A stretch of DNA of 64,000 bases from Actinobacteria bacterium IMCC26207. Lineage in GTDB: Bacteria > Actinomycetota > Acidimicrobiia > Acidimicrobiales > Microtrichaceae. Positions 17,350-26,262 of this stretch are shown piece by piece. The notes beneath the pieces were generated by a model that searched no databases, was not told where the DNA came from, and was given only the letters and a program-made list of their open reading frames with translations. The stretch is taken from positions 62,001 through 126,000 of the forward strand of contig LCZK01000006.1 of the NCBI GenBank assembly GCA_001025035.1. Direction: 5' to 3'. The stretch's first letter is position 1; each line of letters starts with the position of its first letter. The translations under genes were made by a program, and so were the position numbers.

Positions 17350-18288
17350 TTAGACCCTCAGAAGATCCGAGGCTCCGACATCCCAAGAGGGGTGCCTGAG
17401 TTTTGACATCGCTCGAGCTTCGATCTGGCGAATGCGCTCGCGAGTCAACTTGAAATGCTGGCCCACCTCATCTCTATTGAGCGGTTCGCTGTTGTTCAGT
17501 CCGAAGCGCAGAGTCAGAATTGCGCGTTCGCGATCATCGAGCGGACTCAGCAAGCGCTTCACTTCTTGTGGCAGCTGAGCGAGCACTGCCATATCCATCG
17601 GGGAACTCGCTTCACGGTCCTCAACTAGATCACCAAGATCTCCATCGCCTTCTGCGTGGATTGGCTCAGATAACGACAACGTGTCTGAAGCGAAGCACAG
17701 GACTTCGACGAGCTTTTCTTCTGAGAGGTCCACGTCAATTCGGAGTTCATCAATTGTTGGCGGCCGTCCCAGCTCGATCTCGAGTCGGGCGCTTGCTTTG
17801 TTCACCCGCGACAGCGTGTCCGCAGCATGTATCGGCAGTCGGACTGTTCTGCCCGTGTTCGCAATCCCACGCGTAATTGCTTGTCGAATCCACCAGGTTG
17901 AATAGGTCGAAAATTTGAACCCCTTGCGCCAGTCGAACTTTTCGACTGCGTGCATGAGCCCCAGATTTCCCTCTTGAATCAAATCCAACAGGGGTAGCCC
18001 CGAGGCCTGGTAGCGCTTGGCAATCGAGACCACTAGTCGCAGGTTCGAAAGCACAAATGATCTCTCGGCCTTCTCGCCCTCCCGCACTGCTCTGCGCATC
18101 ACACGCTGCTCCTGCAAGCTCAGGTCATCTGCCCGCTCGGCTAGCTCACGTCGAGCAGCCACTCCTTCTTCTATAAGAATTGAGAGCCGGACCTCATCTT
18201 CTTTCGACAGCAATGGATGCTGGCCAATATCAGTGAGATAGAGCCGGACTAGATCCTCTTGGTCACGTTCGACTCGTTCCTTAGCCAT
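17350..18288 (-). CDS. RNA polymerase sigma-70 family factor (group 1/2)
   Basis: About 312 residues. Region 1.2 is DLVRLYLTDIGQHPLLSKED, region 2 is NLRLVVSIAKRYQ..LPLLDLIQEGNLGLMHAVEKF and FKFSTYSTWWIRQAI. Regions 3 and 4 follow, ending with LTLRFGL..SEPLNRDEVGQHF, LTRERIRQIEARAM. With no region 1.1 and this length it looks like a SigB/HrdB-type group 2 factor rather than the main RpoD. The ATG at 18288 is chosen; a GTG at 18297 is also possible. No anti-sigma gene is adjacent. Confidence 0.9.
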   Translation of the reverse strand: MAKERVERDQEDLVRLYLTDIGQHPLLSKEDEVRLSILIEEGVAARRELAERADDLSLQEQRVMRRAVREGEKAERSFVLSNLRLVVSIAKRYQASGLPLLDLIQEGNLGLMHAVEKFDWRKGFKFSTYSTWWIRQAITRGIANTGRTVRLPIHAADTLSRVNKASARLEIELGRPPTIDELRIDVDLSEEKLVEVLCFASDTLSLSEPIHAEGDGDLGDLVEDREASSPMDMAVLAQLPQEVKRLLSPLDDRERAILTLRFGLNNSEPLNRDEVGQHFKLTRERIRQIEARAMSKLRHPSWDVGASDLLRV

Positions 18289-18360
18289 CGCTCTCACCAG
18301 TCCTTCACCGTTGCCGACATTCCATCGCCAATTGAAGAACCCTCAAGACACCGAAGTCAT

Positions 18361-18918
18361 TCAGGTGTCATCGGTCACCGAGTTCAAGTCCGGTCGTAAT
18401 CCGGGCGAAGACTGCAGCGCAAGCTCAAGCTCCCTTTGCAACGCAGAGCCACCTGCAGGGTTCATTCCAGACTCGGACAACTCCTGTTCTACGTCCGCAA
18501 TGACCAAGCTCAGGCACTGTTTTGTAGAGCCGTCCGCTAGATCGCTCAGGGTGGCCAACTCTTGGCGGTAGGTACCGAGCAGATAGGGCAGCAACACCAG
18601 ATTCAATCCAACCAGTTGATCAGAATGCGACCGAGTGGCCTTGAGCAGATTCAAAAAGGACTCAAACGGTTCGTTTGGAGGGCGAATGAGGTCCTCGGGG
18701 CTGAGCACGGCAAGCACTGGCAATCGGGCAAAGAACAGTTCGCTATGCCAACGGTGTTTCGAGGATCGAGCAAAAAACTCCACTTTTTCCGCTGGTTCAG
18801 ACTGATCGGTCACCCATGAGCCGAGCATCGAACTGATCTCGGCCTCGACCCAAGAGTACGCACCGAACTGTGCTGCGGTTGCAAGAAGCCCACGCCAAGG
18901 ATGCTGAATTTCGTCCAT
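18361..18918 (-). CDS. Uncharacterised helical protein
   Basis: A protein of 185 residues that I do not recognise. It is predicted to be soluble and mostly helical (LLKATRSHSDQLVGLNLVLL, LGTYRQELATLSDLAD, CLSLVIADVEQELSE). There is no signal peptide or obvious catalytic motif. The overall look (long helices with scattered His/Glu) would allow a ferritin-like bundle, but no paired EXXH motifs are seen. It is divergent from a MarR regulator with an 86-base gap that contains an inverted repeat, so the MarR protein may regulate it. Confidence 0.65.
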   Translation of the reverse strand: MDEIQHPWRGLLATAAQFGAYSWVEAEISSMLGSWVTDQSEPAEKVEFFARSSKHRWHSELFFARLPVLAVLSPEDLIRPPNEPFESFLNLLKATRSHSDQLVGLNLVLLPYLLGTYRQELATLSDLADGSTKQCLSLVIADVEQELSESGMNPAGGSALQRELELALQSSPGLRPDLNSVTDDT

Positions 18919-18953
18919 GTTTGCTCCTTATTCGGTGGCCCAAATATGAGTTT

Positions 18954-18968
18954 TGGACTTTTAGTCCA
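18954..18968. promoter_or_regulatory. Inverted repeat between divergent genes, candidate MarR operator
   Basis: TGGACT-TTT-AGTCCA is a 6+6 inverted repeat midway between the start of the helical protein gene (18918, minus) and the MarR gene (19005, plus). The length and placement suit a MarR dimer. It is an inference from position and symmetry only. Confidence 0.4.
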
Positions 18969-19004
18969 GAACTTAGGCAATTCGAACTAATTATTGCTAA
19001 CTTT

Positions 19005-19487
19005 ATGTCAATGAACTCAATCCTATCTCTAGGCAGTACCGAGCAACTTGCTTGGCAAGCCTTCCTAAACGCCAATCAGAAGTTGCTCACACGCATGGAA
19101 TCTGAGCTCAGCCTTGATTGCGATATGTGTCTGTCCGAGTTCGAAATACTCCTTCACCTCTCTGAGTCACCAACGAAGTCGCGGCGCATGACTGAACTTG
19201 CTGAACTCGCCAGGCTCTCACCCAGTGGCCTCACGCGCCGCTTTGATCTGATGCTCAAGCGGGGCTGGGTAAATCGCGAGCGGTGCGACCAAGATCGCCG
19301 TGGAGTAACTGCGCTCGTCACCAAAGAGGGTCTCAAGCAAGTACAAATGGCCACGCCTGTGTATCTCAGGGTGCAGGACGCATTGTTCTTCAGTCAGCTT
19401 GTCAGCGAGCAGTTAGCCGCTCTTCAAGGGGTCTCTGAGTCCATTGCTCGGGCTGCCGAGTTCGAGGACCTGCTCGAAACTGCATAG
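19005..19487 (+). CDS. MarR-family transcriptional regulator
   Basis: 160 residues. The winged helix is evident: FEILLHLSESP..RMTELAELARLSPSGLTRRFDLMLKRGWV, with the wing CDQDRRGVTALVTKEG (the DxRxx motif). An upstream open frame to 18870 would extend through the candidate operator and is rejected. The last 64 bases overlap the 3-prime end of the convergent nadE gene. A hairpin at 19505-19524 followed by a T-rich run could terminate it. Confidence 0.9.
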   Translation: MSMNSILSLGSTEQLAWQAFLNANQKLLTRMESELSLDCDMCLSEFEILLHLSESPTKSRRMTELAELARLSPSGLTRRFDLMLKRGWVNRERCDQDRRGVTALVTKEGLKQVQMATPVYLRVQDALFFSQLVSEQLAALQGVSESIARAAEFEDLLETA

Positions 19488-21127
19488 GCGTTGGTAATAG
19501 GAATCCTTCGGTCTCGACCGAAGGCTTTCTCTGAAATTCGAATTCCAGGAGGCGATTGGCGGCGCTTGTACTCTGCCCTGTCGATCAGACCCACGATCTT
19601 GGAAACGAGTTCAGCATCGTGGCCAACCTCTACAAGTTCCTCGGTTGTCAAGTCCTCATCTACATAGCCTTGGATAATCGGATCCAACACCTCGTATGGC
19701 GGAAGGCTCTGATCATCGCGCTGATCGGGTCGGAGTTCCGCCGAGGGCGCCTTGGTCAAAACAGAGGCTGGAATCAGGTCAAGATCCTGTTGCTCGTTTC
19801 TCCATGCGCACAGGTCATAGACCATAAGTTTGGGAACGTCTTTGATGACGGCTAGGCCTCCGGCAGTATCGCCGTACAAGGTCGAATACCCGACCGCCGT
19901 CTCGCTCTTATTGCCAGTTGTCAGGACCATCCAACCAAACTTGTTCGACAACGCCATGAGGAGCACGCCGCGTATTCTTGACTGAAGGTTCTCTTCGGTC
20001 AGGTCGGCATCGCGGCCTTCAAACGAAGGTTCAAGAAGATCCAACAACGCCAGATGTGCCGCCTCGATTGGAATAGTCCGGTGGTCAATTCCCAAGTTTT
20101 TGGCAAGGGTTTCGGCATCACTAAGGGAATGATCACTCGAATACCGTGAAGGCATCAGCACACCGTGTACTGATTCTGCGCCCAGCGCATCAGTGGCTAG
20201 CGCTGCAACGATTGACGAGTCAACCCCGCCGGACAGGCCAATCACGACCTCGGAAAAACCGTTCTTCGTGACGTAGTCATGAAGACCGAGAACCAGTGCC
20301 TTCCACACTTCAGCCAGACTTGTTTCTATGTCTTCGAGCGCAGGACCTGTTTGGTTTGCGCCCTCTTCGCCACTGGCCAGCAGATCAACATCCACTACCG
20401 TGCAGGCCGACTCAAACCGTGGCAGGCGAGAGGTAACCAACCCAGTAGCTGCCACCACTACCGATCCGCCATCAAAGACCAACTCATCTTGGCCGCCAAC
20501 CAGATTCAGATACGCAATTGGAATACCAGCCTCGGCTGCGCGACGGCTCAGCATCTCTTCACGTACCTGCTGCTTGCCAATGTGAAACGGCGAGGCGTTG
20601 ATGTTCACCGCTAGAGCGGCACCTCTTCGAGCCGCTGCCAAAATGGGGCCATCGTCAACCCAAACATCTTCACATACGGTGACCGAGACAGTCACCCCTG
20701 CAATTTCATACAGCGCCTGATCTGCAGTGCCCGCTGAGAAGTAGCGCTTCTCATCAAAGACCCCATAATTGGGAAGAGCCTGCTTGCGATAACTGCCAAG
20801 CATCCTGGAATCGCGAATCACCGCAGCGGAATTGAATAACTCGCCGTTGTGCACCTCGACCCAACCAACAATCGCTGTGCAGTGCCCGGTAATGCACCGA
20901 GCAAACTCTGCAACAGCGTCTTGCAGATCGTCCACAAATCCTGGCTTGAGCAGCAGGTCTTCTGGTGGGTACCCACATGCTGCTAATTCCGGGAAGAGCG
21001 CTATGTCGGCCCCTGCGGCCTCAGCTTGGTCATAGGCCTGACTGAGCGCAGCCATGTTTCCAGCCAAATCCCCAACCCGAAGGTTGAGTTGGCACATGGC
21101 CACGCGCAGCGTGCTCGGCCCGGTCAT
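19424..21127 (-). CDS. nadE: Glutamine-dependent NAD+ synthetase
   Basis: A protein of 567 residues with two domains. The N-terminal nitrilase-type amidase carries the Glu-Lys-Cys triad (LFPELAACGYPPEDLLL, SYRKQALPNYG, VTVCEDVWVDDGP). The C-terminal NAD synthetase has the PP-loop GLSGGVDSSIVAALA and TGNKSETAVGYSTLYGD. It converts deamido-NAD+ to NAD+ using glutamine ammonia and ATP. Adjacency to the two glutamine synthetase genes places it in a glutamine-nitrogen neighbourhood. Its 3-prime end overlaps the MarR gene on the other strand. Confidence 0.97.
   Translation of the reverse strand: MTGPSTLRVAMCQLNLRVGDLAGNMAALSQAYDQAEAAGADIALFPELAACGYPPEDLLLKPGFVDDLQDAVAEFARCITGHCTAIVGWVEVHNGELFNSAAVIRDSRMLGSYRKQALPNYGVFDEKRYFSAGTADQALYEIAGVTVSVTVCEDVWVDDGPILAAARRGAALAVNINASPFHIGKQQVREEMLSRRAAEAGIPIAYLNLVGGQDELVFDGGSVVVAATGLVTSRLPRFESACTVVDVDLLASGEEGANQTGPALEDIETSLAEVWKALVLGLHDYVTKNGFSEVVIGLSGGVDSSIVAALATDALGAESVHGVLMPSRYSSDHSLSDAETLAKNLGIDHRTIPIEAAHLALLDLLEPSFEGRDADLTEENLQSRIRGVLLMALSNKFGWMVLTTGNKSETAVGYSTLYGDTAGGLAVIKDVPKLMVYDLCAWRNEQQDLDLIPASVLTKAPSAELRPDQRDDQSLPPYEVLDPIIQGYVDEDLTTEELVEVGHDAELVSKIVGLIDRAEYKRRQSPPGIRISEKAFGRDRRIPITNAYAVSSRSSNSAARAMDSETP
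19505..19524. terminator. Hairpin downstream of the MarR gene, inside nadE 3-prime end
   Basis: CCTTCGG-TCTCGA-CCGAAGG is a 7-bp stem with a 6-base loop, followed on the plus strand by CTTTCTCT. It lies 17 bases after the MarR stop and within nadE coding sequence on the other strand. It could end the MarR transcript. Confidence 0.4.
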
Positions 21128-21137
21128 GCCGGTTGGG

Positions 21138-22157
21138 TTAGAGCGCAGTGAGTGCAGAGCAGACCGTATTGGTGATCAACCTTGCAACCACGTAAGGGTC
21201 GATGTTGGCGTTCGGGCGACGATCCTCGATGTAGCCCTTGCCATCTTGTGCAACCTGCCATGGGATGCGGATGGAGGCACCACGGTCAGAGACTCCGTAA
21301 CGGAACTGCGAGAAATGAGCGGTCTCATGCTGGCCGGTCAGGCGATCCTCGATGCCATGTCCATAGCCGGCAAGGTGCTCTTCGACTTTGCCTGGACCTC
21401 CGAGTGATTCACATGCAGTAATGATTGCGTCGTACTCCTCGCGCATGCGGTTGGTTGAGAAGTTGGTGTGACAGCCCGCACCGTTCCAGTCGCCCTTGAT
21501 TGGCTTGGCCGAGATCGAGGCGTTGACCCCGAAGTCTTCTGCAACCCGGTAGAGCAAGAAGCGAGACATCCAGAGCTGATCAGAGACCTCGAGTGGGCCG
21601 AGCGGTCCAACTTGGTATTCCCACTGTCCCAACATCACCTCGGCGTTCGTGCCCGCAATTGCGAGACCAGCATCAAGGCAAGCTTGGGTGTGGGCCTCGA
21701 CGATGTCGCGGCCAGAAATCTCGATAGCGCCAACGCCGCAGTAGTACGGCCCCTGGGGAGCTGGGTAGTAGTAGCCCTCGACTGGCCAACCGAGCGGGCG
21801 ACCCTCTTTGAAAAAGGTGTACTCCTGCTCAATTCCAAACCATGGCTCCTGATCGGCAAACTTCTCTGCGATTGGGAGCAACGTTGCACGGTGGTTCGTG
21901 CGGTGCGGCTCAAAGGTTTCTGGCATCAGAACCTCATTGAGTACCAGCACGTCATTCTCGCCACGGAGCGGATCAGGACAAATAAAGACTGGGCTCAGCA
22001 CACAGTCCGATGAAGAACCCTCGGCCTGATTCGTCGAAGATCCATCAAAGCCCCAGATGCCTGGCTCCTTGCCATCTTCAACGATCTTGGTCTTGGAACG
22101 CATGTTTGGAACTGGTTCGGTTCCGTCGATCCAGATGTATTCAGCGCGGTACGGCAC
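21138..22157 (-). CDS. glnII: Type II (eukaryote-like) glutamine synthetase
   Basis: 339 residues, the short length of GSII. Signatures include YIWIDG, WGFDGSSTNQAEG, then PWFGIEQEYTFF, GPYYCGVG, HTQACLDAGL and NGAGCHTNFST, typical of GSII in Streptomyces, Frankia, rhizobia and eukaryotes. It condenses glutamate, ammonia and ATP to glutamine and is not controlled by adenylylation. It is divergent from a type I enzyme across 190 bases and sits 10 bases upstream of nadE on the same strand. Confidence 0.96.
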   Translation of the reverse strand: MPYRAEYIWIDGTEPVPNMRSKTKIVEDGKEPGIWGFDGSSTNQAEGSSSDCVLSPVFICPDPLRGENDVLVLNEVLMPETFEPHRTNHRATLLPIAEKFADQEPWFGIEQEYTFFKEGRPLGWPVEGYYYPAPQGPYYCGVGAIEISGRDIVEAHTQACLDAGLAIAGTNAEVMLGQWEYQVGPLGPLEVSDQLWMSRFLLYRVAEDFGVNASISAKPIKGDWNGAGCHTNFSTNRMREEYDAIITACESLGGPGKVEEHLAGYGHGIEDRLTGQHETAHFSQFRYGVSDRGASIRIPWQVAQDGKGYIEDRRPNANIDPYVVARLITNTVCSALTAL

Positions 22158-22269
22158 GGTGTCACCCTTTTACGTCTCGAGGCAAGCATCCGAGGTGAAT
22201 GCTGGCAATTCAAAATACCAACTCAACTAATAGTGCAAAAAAACCGTCTCGCGACGCAATTTCAGACTC

Positions 22270-22302
22270 GTTACCCAATTGTGAACTGCGTGTGAACTCA
22301 CT
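22270..22302 (+). promoter_or_regulatory. Candidate GlnR box upstream of the type I glutamine synthetase
   Basis: Three consecutive 11-base units begin GTTAC (22270), GTGAA (22281) and GTGAA (22292). The Streptomyces GlnR box is built of 11-base sites of the form gTnAC-n6-GaAAc. The array lies 46-78 bases upstream of the GSI start and in the region shared with GSII. It is a pattern match by eye, supported by the GlnR-like gene downstream. Confidence 0.45.
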
Positions 22303-22347
22303 CACCAAACTTGCTTCTGTCCACGCGAATGACACACTAGGCAAACT

Positions 22348-23685
22348 ATGGATAACCAACAGGACTACGTGTTGCGCACAGTCGAGGAACGTCGAGTCCG
22401 CCTCGTGCGGCTTTGGTTTACCGATGTGCTCGGTCAGATTAAGTCAGTTGCCATCTCCCCTGTTGAGCTAGACGCAGCCTTCGAAGAGGGCGTGCAGTTC
22501 GACGGATCAGCAATCGATGGGTTTAGCCGGGTGCAAGAAAGCGACGTCCTAGCGCTTCCCGATCCCAACTCCTTTCAACTCATGCCCGGCACCGACGGAG
22601 AAGAACTCACAGCACGGATCTTCTGCGATATTGCCAATCTCGACGGCACCCCGTTCAGCGGTGACCCTCGACAGGTACTTAAGCGCAACCTCTCAACAGC
22701 AGCAGATCAGGGCTATCAGTTCATGACCGCTCCCGAGGTTGAATTCTTCTACTTCAAAAACGACGATGCTACGGTGCCACCGCAGCCACTCGATAATGCC
22801 AGCTACTTCGACCTGACCACCTACGACGAGTGCTCAGATATACGTCGCCGCACGATTCAGCGACTCGAAGCAACTGGCATACCGGTTGAGTACTCATTCC
22901 ATGAGGACGCTCCATCACAACACGAGATTGATCTTCGCTACACCGATGGATTGGCAATGGCCGACAACATCATGGCCTTGCGCATGATTGTCCGAGAGGT
23001 AGCAATGGCCTCAGGCGTACACGCAACCTTTATGCCCAAGCCGATGGAGGGCGTTCAGGGCTCTGGGATGCACACGCATCTCTCACTCTGGAAAGGCGAC
23101 GAGAACGCGTTCTTCGATGCTGACGACCAATTTGGCCTATCGGCCACAGCCAAAGGTTTCATTGCCGGCCTGCTCCGACATGCTGCAGAAATCACCGCCG
23201 TTACAAACCAGTTGGTCAACTCCTACAAGCGCCTAGTCGCTGGGTACGAGGCTCCCGTTCATATCTCTTGGGCCAGAAACAACCGCTCTGCTCTCGTGCG
23301 GGTTCCTGTCCCGAAACGGGGCAAAGAAGCCCAGGGGACTCGACTGGAATACCGCGCACTCGACCCAGCGGTCAACCCATACTTGGCCTTCTCTGTGCTC
23401 CTTGCCGCAGGCCTCAAGGGAGTCAATGAGGGCTACGAGCTTCCAGAGGAAGCTGCTGTCAACCTGTTCGACTCCTCCGAGGTTGACCGGAGAGTGAGCG
23501 ACGCAGGGCTGCTTCCCACCAACTTGTCAACAGCTTTGGACGTGATGGAGAGCTCGGAACTTATGCGGGAGGCGCTCGGCGAACACATCTTTGAGTGGTT
23601 CTTGCGAAACAAGCGGGCCGAGTGGGCGGAGTACCGAACACACGTGAGCAGTTTCGAACTCAAGCGCTACTTGAAGTTCTGGTAG
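22348..23685 (+). CDS. glnA: Type I glutamine synthetase
   Basis: 445 residues with GSI landmarks: WFTDVLGQIKSVAI, QFDGSAIDGFSR, APEVEFFYF, GSGMHTHLSLW (catalytic His loop), AGYEAPVHISWARNNRSALVRVP and EYRALDPAVNPYLAFSVLLAAG. The segment where GSI-beta enzymes carry the adenylylated Tyr (NLYDLP) reads NLFDSSEVDRR, with Phe in place of Tyr, so this is the unadenylylated GSI-alpha kind or a GlnA-like paralogue. The 8-base gap to the GlnR-like gene implies cotranscription. Confidence 0.95.
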   Translation: MDNQQDYVLRTVEERRVRLVRLWFTDVLGQIKSVAISPVELDAAFEEGVQFDGSAIDGFSRVQESDVLALPDPNSFQLMPGTDGEELTARIFCDIANLDGTPFSGDPRQVLKRNLSTAADQGYQFMTAPEVEFFYFKNDDATVPPQPLDNASYFDLTTYDECSDIRRRTIQRLEATGIPVEYSFHEDAPSQHEIDLRYTDGLAMADNIMALRMIVREVAMASGVHATFMPKPMEGVQGSGMHTHLSLWKGDENAFFDADDQFGLSATAKGFIAGLLRHAAEITAVTNQLVNSYKRLVAGYEAPVHISWARNNRSALVRVPVPKRGKEAQGTRLEYRALDPAVNPYLAFSVLLAAGLKGVNEGYELPEEAAVNLFDSSEVDRRVSDAGLLPTNLSTALDVMESSELMREALGEHIFEWFLRNKRAEWAEYRTHVSSFELKRYLKFW

Positions 23686-23692
23686 GCCAAGC

Positions 23693-24364
23693 ATGCAACC
23701 GCTTTTAGTTTGGCCCGATCCACCACCACCAGACTTGGTACGCGTGCTCGATATGGCAGGTCTTGCTTGGACTGCCGTGGCAGATGAGAATGCTGCGCGG
23801 TCGGGGGTCTGGGCTGGCGCGATTGTTGCTGCCGATGAGCAAGGGGCGGCCGGATTTTCCATGGCAAGAGCCCTGCGGCGGGGCGATATTGGTGTCGCAC
23901 CGTTGTTGCTGCTCATCAGAGGAACCCAGCTAGCCGATCTTGATGGACGACACGATACCTTCGACGATTTCTGCGTGACGCCGTTCCACCCAGCTGAGGT
24001 TGAAGCACGGATCCGACACCTTCTGGCCTCTGAACCAGGCCTCGAAACCGGACCGGAAATAGTGCAGTACGAATCGCTGCTGCTCAACTTGGAGACCTAC
24101 CAAGCATCAATAAACAATCGTCCGCTCGACCTGACCTACATGGAGTACGAGCTACTCAAATTCTTGTCCTCGAACCCTGGCAGGGTGTTTACCCGAGAGA
24201 CCCTGCTCTCACGAGTTTGGGGATATGAGTATTACGGCGGGGCTCGCACGGTAGATGTTCACATCAGGCGCTTGCGAGCAAAGCTCGGCGAGGAGTTCGC
24301 TGGGTTGATCCAAACGGTGCGCTCAGTGGGTTACAAGTTCGGCGAATCTCGATGGTCAGTCTGA
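23693..24364 (+). CDS. glnR: OmpR-family orphan regulator, GlnR-like
   Basis: 223 residues. The N-terminal half is a degenerate receiver (GAIVAADEQ around Asp48, then DDFCVTPFHPAEVEARIRHLL, close to GlnR layout). The C-terminal half is a winged helix: LDLTYMEYELLKFLSSNPGR, TRETLLSRVWGYEYYGGART, VDVHIRRLRAKLG, VRSVGYKFG. No histidine kinase is adjacent, as for Streptomyces GlnR, an orphan regulator of nitrogen genes. Position directly after glnA and beside glnII makes GlnR the best guess; the symbol is inferred from context. Confidence 0.8.
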   Translation: MQPLLVWPDPPPPDLVRVLDMAGLAWTAVADENAARSGVWAGAIVAADEQGAAGFSMARALRRGDIGVAPLLLLIRGTQLADLDGRHDTFDDFCVTPFHPAEVEARIRHLLASEPGLETGPEIVQYESLLLNLETYQASINNRPLDLTYMEYELLKFLSSNPGRVFTRETLLSRVWGYEYYGGARTVDVHIRRLRAKLGEEFAGLIQTVRSVGYKFGESRWSV

Positions 24365-24381
24365 GGCCTCGGCCCTGCTGC

Positions 24382-24540
24382 TCAGTGATTCAGCTCGATG
24401 AGTTCGCTGCCCTCATTCATGTACTCGCCCTCTTTGGTGAGCGAGTGACCTAGGAGCACCGAGAGCACTGCACCGATCACAAAGAACGAGATAGGCAGCG
24501 CAATTACCAGGGTCAACACAATGAGGATTGGTCCAAGCAT
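24382..24540 (-). CDS. Small single-pass membrane protein
   Basis: About 52 residues from ATG 24540: MLGPILIVLTLVIALPISFF and a second hydrophobic stretch VIGAVLSVLLGHSL, then a short charged tail. No family is recognised. It follows the RidA gene by 14 bases on the same strand, so the two may be cotranscribed. It is short enough that a chance ORF cannot be excluded. Confidence 0.5.
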   Translation of the reverse strand: MLGPILIVLTLVIALPISFFVIGAVLSVLLGHSLTKEGEYMNEGSELIELNH

Positions 24541-24554
24541 GTTAAGAGTCTGCC

Positions 24555-24896
24555 TCAGGTACCGGTGTAAACCCAAGCTTCAATTTCGATTAGCGCACCA
24601 AAAGGCAAACCCGCAACCGCAATTGCCGAGCGGGCCGGCCGGTGCTCACCAAAGAAGGCCGTATAGGCCTCATTCAGCGCGCCGTAATCGGCCATGTCGG
24701 CCAAGAAGACTGTGGTCTTCGCAATTTGATCTACTGACAACTCATGCGTTTGCAGGAGCAGATCAAGATTGACAAACAGCTGTTGAGTTTGAGCAGCAAA
24801 CCCCTCGGCAAGGCCATCGGGAGTCATGCCGAGCTGTCCCGAAATGCAGCACCAGTCCCCTGCTCGAAACACGGGTGAATACGGTGGTCCTGCCAT
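24555..24896 (-). CDS. RidA/YjgF-family enamine deaminase
   Basis: 113 residues, standard length for the family. Hallmarks are YSPVFRAGDWCCISGQLG at the N-terminus and ARSAIAVAGLPFGALIEIEAWV at the C-terminus, with the Arg that binds the substrate carboxylate. RidA proteins hydrolyse reactive enamine/imine intermediates released by PLP enzymes. It lies on the minus strand opposite a lipoprotein gene. Confidence 0.93.
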   Translation of the reverse strand: MAGPPYSPVFRAGDWCCISGQLGMTPDGLAEGFAAQTQQLFVNLDLLLQTHELSVDQIAKTTVFLADMADYGALNEAYTAFFGEHRPARSAIAVAGLPFGALIEIEAWVYTGT

Positions 24897-24996
24897 GGCA
24901 TCACCCTAGCCAGTTGAGCCAGCCTGAGACAGCACCGCGATTCCATGCAAGAACTCCGCAGTATGACTGTGACCCCTACGTGAGAGGCAAGTACCG

Positions 24997-25953
24997 TTGC
25001 ACCCTGTGAAGGACTTTGTTTCAGACTCCGAGAACCAGCCCAACCACCCCAGAGCAATTGATCGGCGTCGGGTTCTCTTGGGAGGGCTGGGGGGCGTTGG
25101 TCTAGTCGCTGGTGCGGCGCTCAGTTCGGCCTGCAGCAGCGGAGCGACGGATACCACCTCAGAAGGCGTTGACCCAGGACCGAAGGAAACCCTGACTGCA
25201 CTGTTTCCTCGCAACATTGCCTACCTAGCATCGGGGGTGCCGTCTCGACTCGTGTACACGATCACCGATGCCGAAGGGGTTCCCGCATTAGAGCTGCCCG
25301 GTCCAATGACCTTTGCCGTAGAGCGAGATGGCGTATCACTTGGTGATCCTGTCAAGGTTGAGCCGCGCAGCGATGGGGTGCCTCGCCCCTATTTACCGTT
25401 GTACTTCACCTTCCCGGCCCCAGGGTTGTACGACATCTTTGCGAGTCGTGGCAAGACTCGACTGAACAGTCAGGTGATTGTTTCTCCAGCCTCAGAAGTA
25501 GAAAGTCCGCAGGTCAACAGCGTGTTGCCTCCGGCTAATACACCCACCACCACGATGTCCTTTGACGTGGACCCGATTTGTACTCGGGTGCCACGCTGTC
25601 CGTTTCATGAGTTTGACCTTCCACTAGCCCTTGGCACCGGCCGCCCAATCGTGGTGCTTCTAGCAACCCCGGCTTACTGCCAAACGGCTGCCTGCGGTCC
25701 GATTCTTGACCTCCTCGTTGAAGAAGCAGCACTGCTTCCGCCAGAGGTAATCGTGATCCACTCAGAGGTGTATCAGAATCCAAAAATGGTTCGCGAACTG
25801 AGCGAGGCAGCGCTCGCGCCGCTACCACTGGCCTACAAGTTGGGCTTTGAACCCAGTTTGTTTGTGACCAACGCTGCAAACGTCATCCAAGTTCGCGGCG
25901 ACATCGCCGTTGATCGTGGCGAGATGGCTCAGATGCTCGCTCTAGCTAAATGA
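24997..25953 (+). CDS. Tat-exported lipoprotein with thioredoxin-like domain
   Basis: About 318 residues. The N-terminus has a twin-arginine motif DRRRVLLGG, a hydrophobic stretch and lipobox SSACSSG. After an Ig-like N-terminal region (VYTITDAEGVPALELPG), the C-terminal half has a thioredoxin-like pattern: RPIVVLLATPAYCQTAACGP (two cysteines six apart) and PEVIVIHSEVYQN. It probably acts on disulfides or metals outside the membrane. The start is uncertain: TTG 24997 has GAGAGGCAAG upstream; GTG 25006 is the alternative. The end overlaps the convergent IscA-type gene by 12 bases. Confidence 0.8.
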   Translation: MHPVKDFVSDSENQPNHPRAIDRRRVLLGGLGGVGLVAGAALSSACSSGATDTTSEGVDPGPKETLTALFPRNIAYLASGVPSRLVYTITDAEGVPALELPGPMTFAVERDGVSLGDPVKVEPRSDGVPRPYLPLYFTFPAPGLYDIFASRGKTRLNSQVIVSPASEVESPQVNSVLPPANTPTTTMSFDVDPICTRVPRCPFHEFDLPLALGTGRPIVVLLATPAYCQTAACGPILDLLVEEAALLPPEVIVIHSEVYQNPKMVRELSEAALAPLPLAYKLGFEPSLFVTNAANVIQVRGDIAVDRGEMAQMLALAK

Positions 25954-26262
25954 TTGGCCGCAGCCGCAGGTGCGCTCAGCATTTGGGTTCGTGATTGCAA
26001 AGCCCGACTGATCAAGGCCGTCTTTGTAATCAAGAGTTGCGCCCGTCAGGAGTTGCGCACTTGAGGGATCGACAATGACTCGCACGCCACCCTTCTCTAC
26101 GGTGAGGTCATCGCTGGCCACATCGCTATCGAAGAACATCTCATAGGAGAACCCAGAGCATCCACCAGGGCGAACGGCAACGCGAAGAGCGAGGGCTTCA
26201 TCGCCTTCGGCTGTGATGAGCTGCTTGACTTTGTCGGCTGCAGTATCGGTCAGGGTAATCAT
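25942..26262 (-). CDS. A-type iron-sulfur cluster insertion protein (ErpA/IscA/HesB)
   Basis: 106 residues from ATG 26262, with GGAGGA 7 bases upstream. The three cluster-ligating cysteines are present: Cys35 in RPGGCSGFSY and Cys99/Cys101 in TCGCGQSF. These proteins deliver Fe-S clusters to targets. A SufR-like regulator and an Mrp ATPase lie within 2 kb, which supports a small Fe-S neighbourhood. Confidence 0.94.
   Translation of the reverse strand: MITLTDTAADKVKQLITAEGDEALALRVAVRPGGCSGFSYEMFFDSDVASDDLTVEKGGVRVIVDPSSAQLLTGATLDYKDGLDQSGFAITNPNAERTCGCGQSFS

Noticed and set aside
18870..19004. Upstream extension of the MarR gene
   Set aside because: It would run through the start of the divergent gene and the candidate operator; the ATG at 19005 fits the family length.
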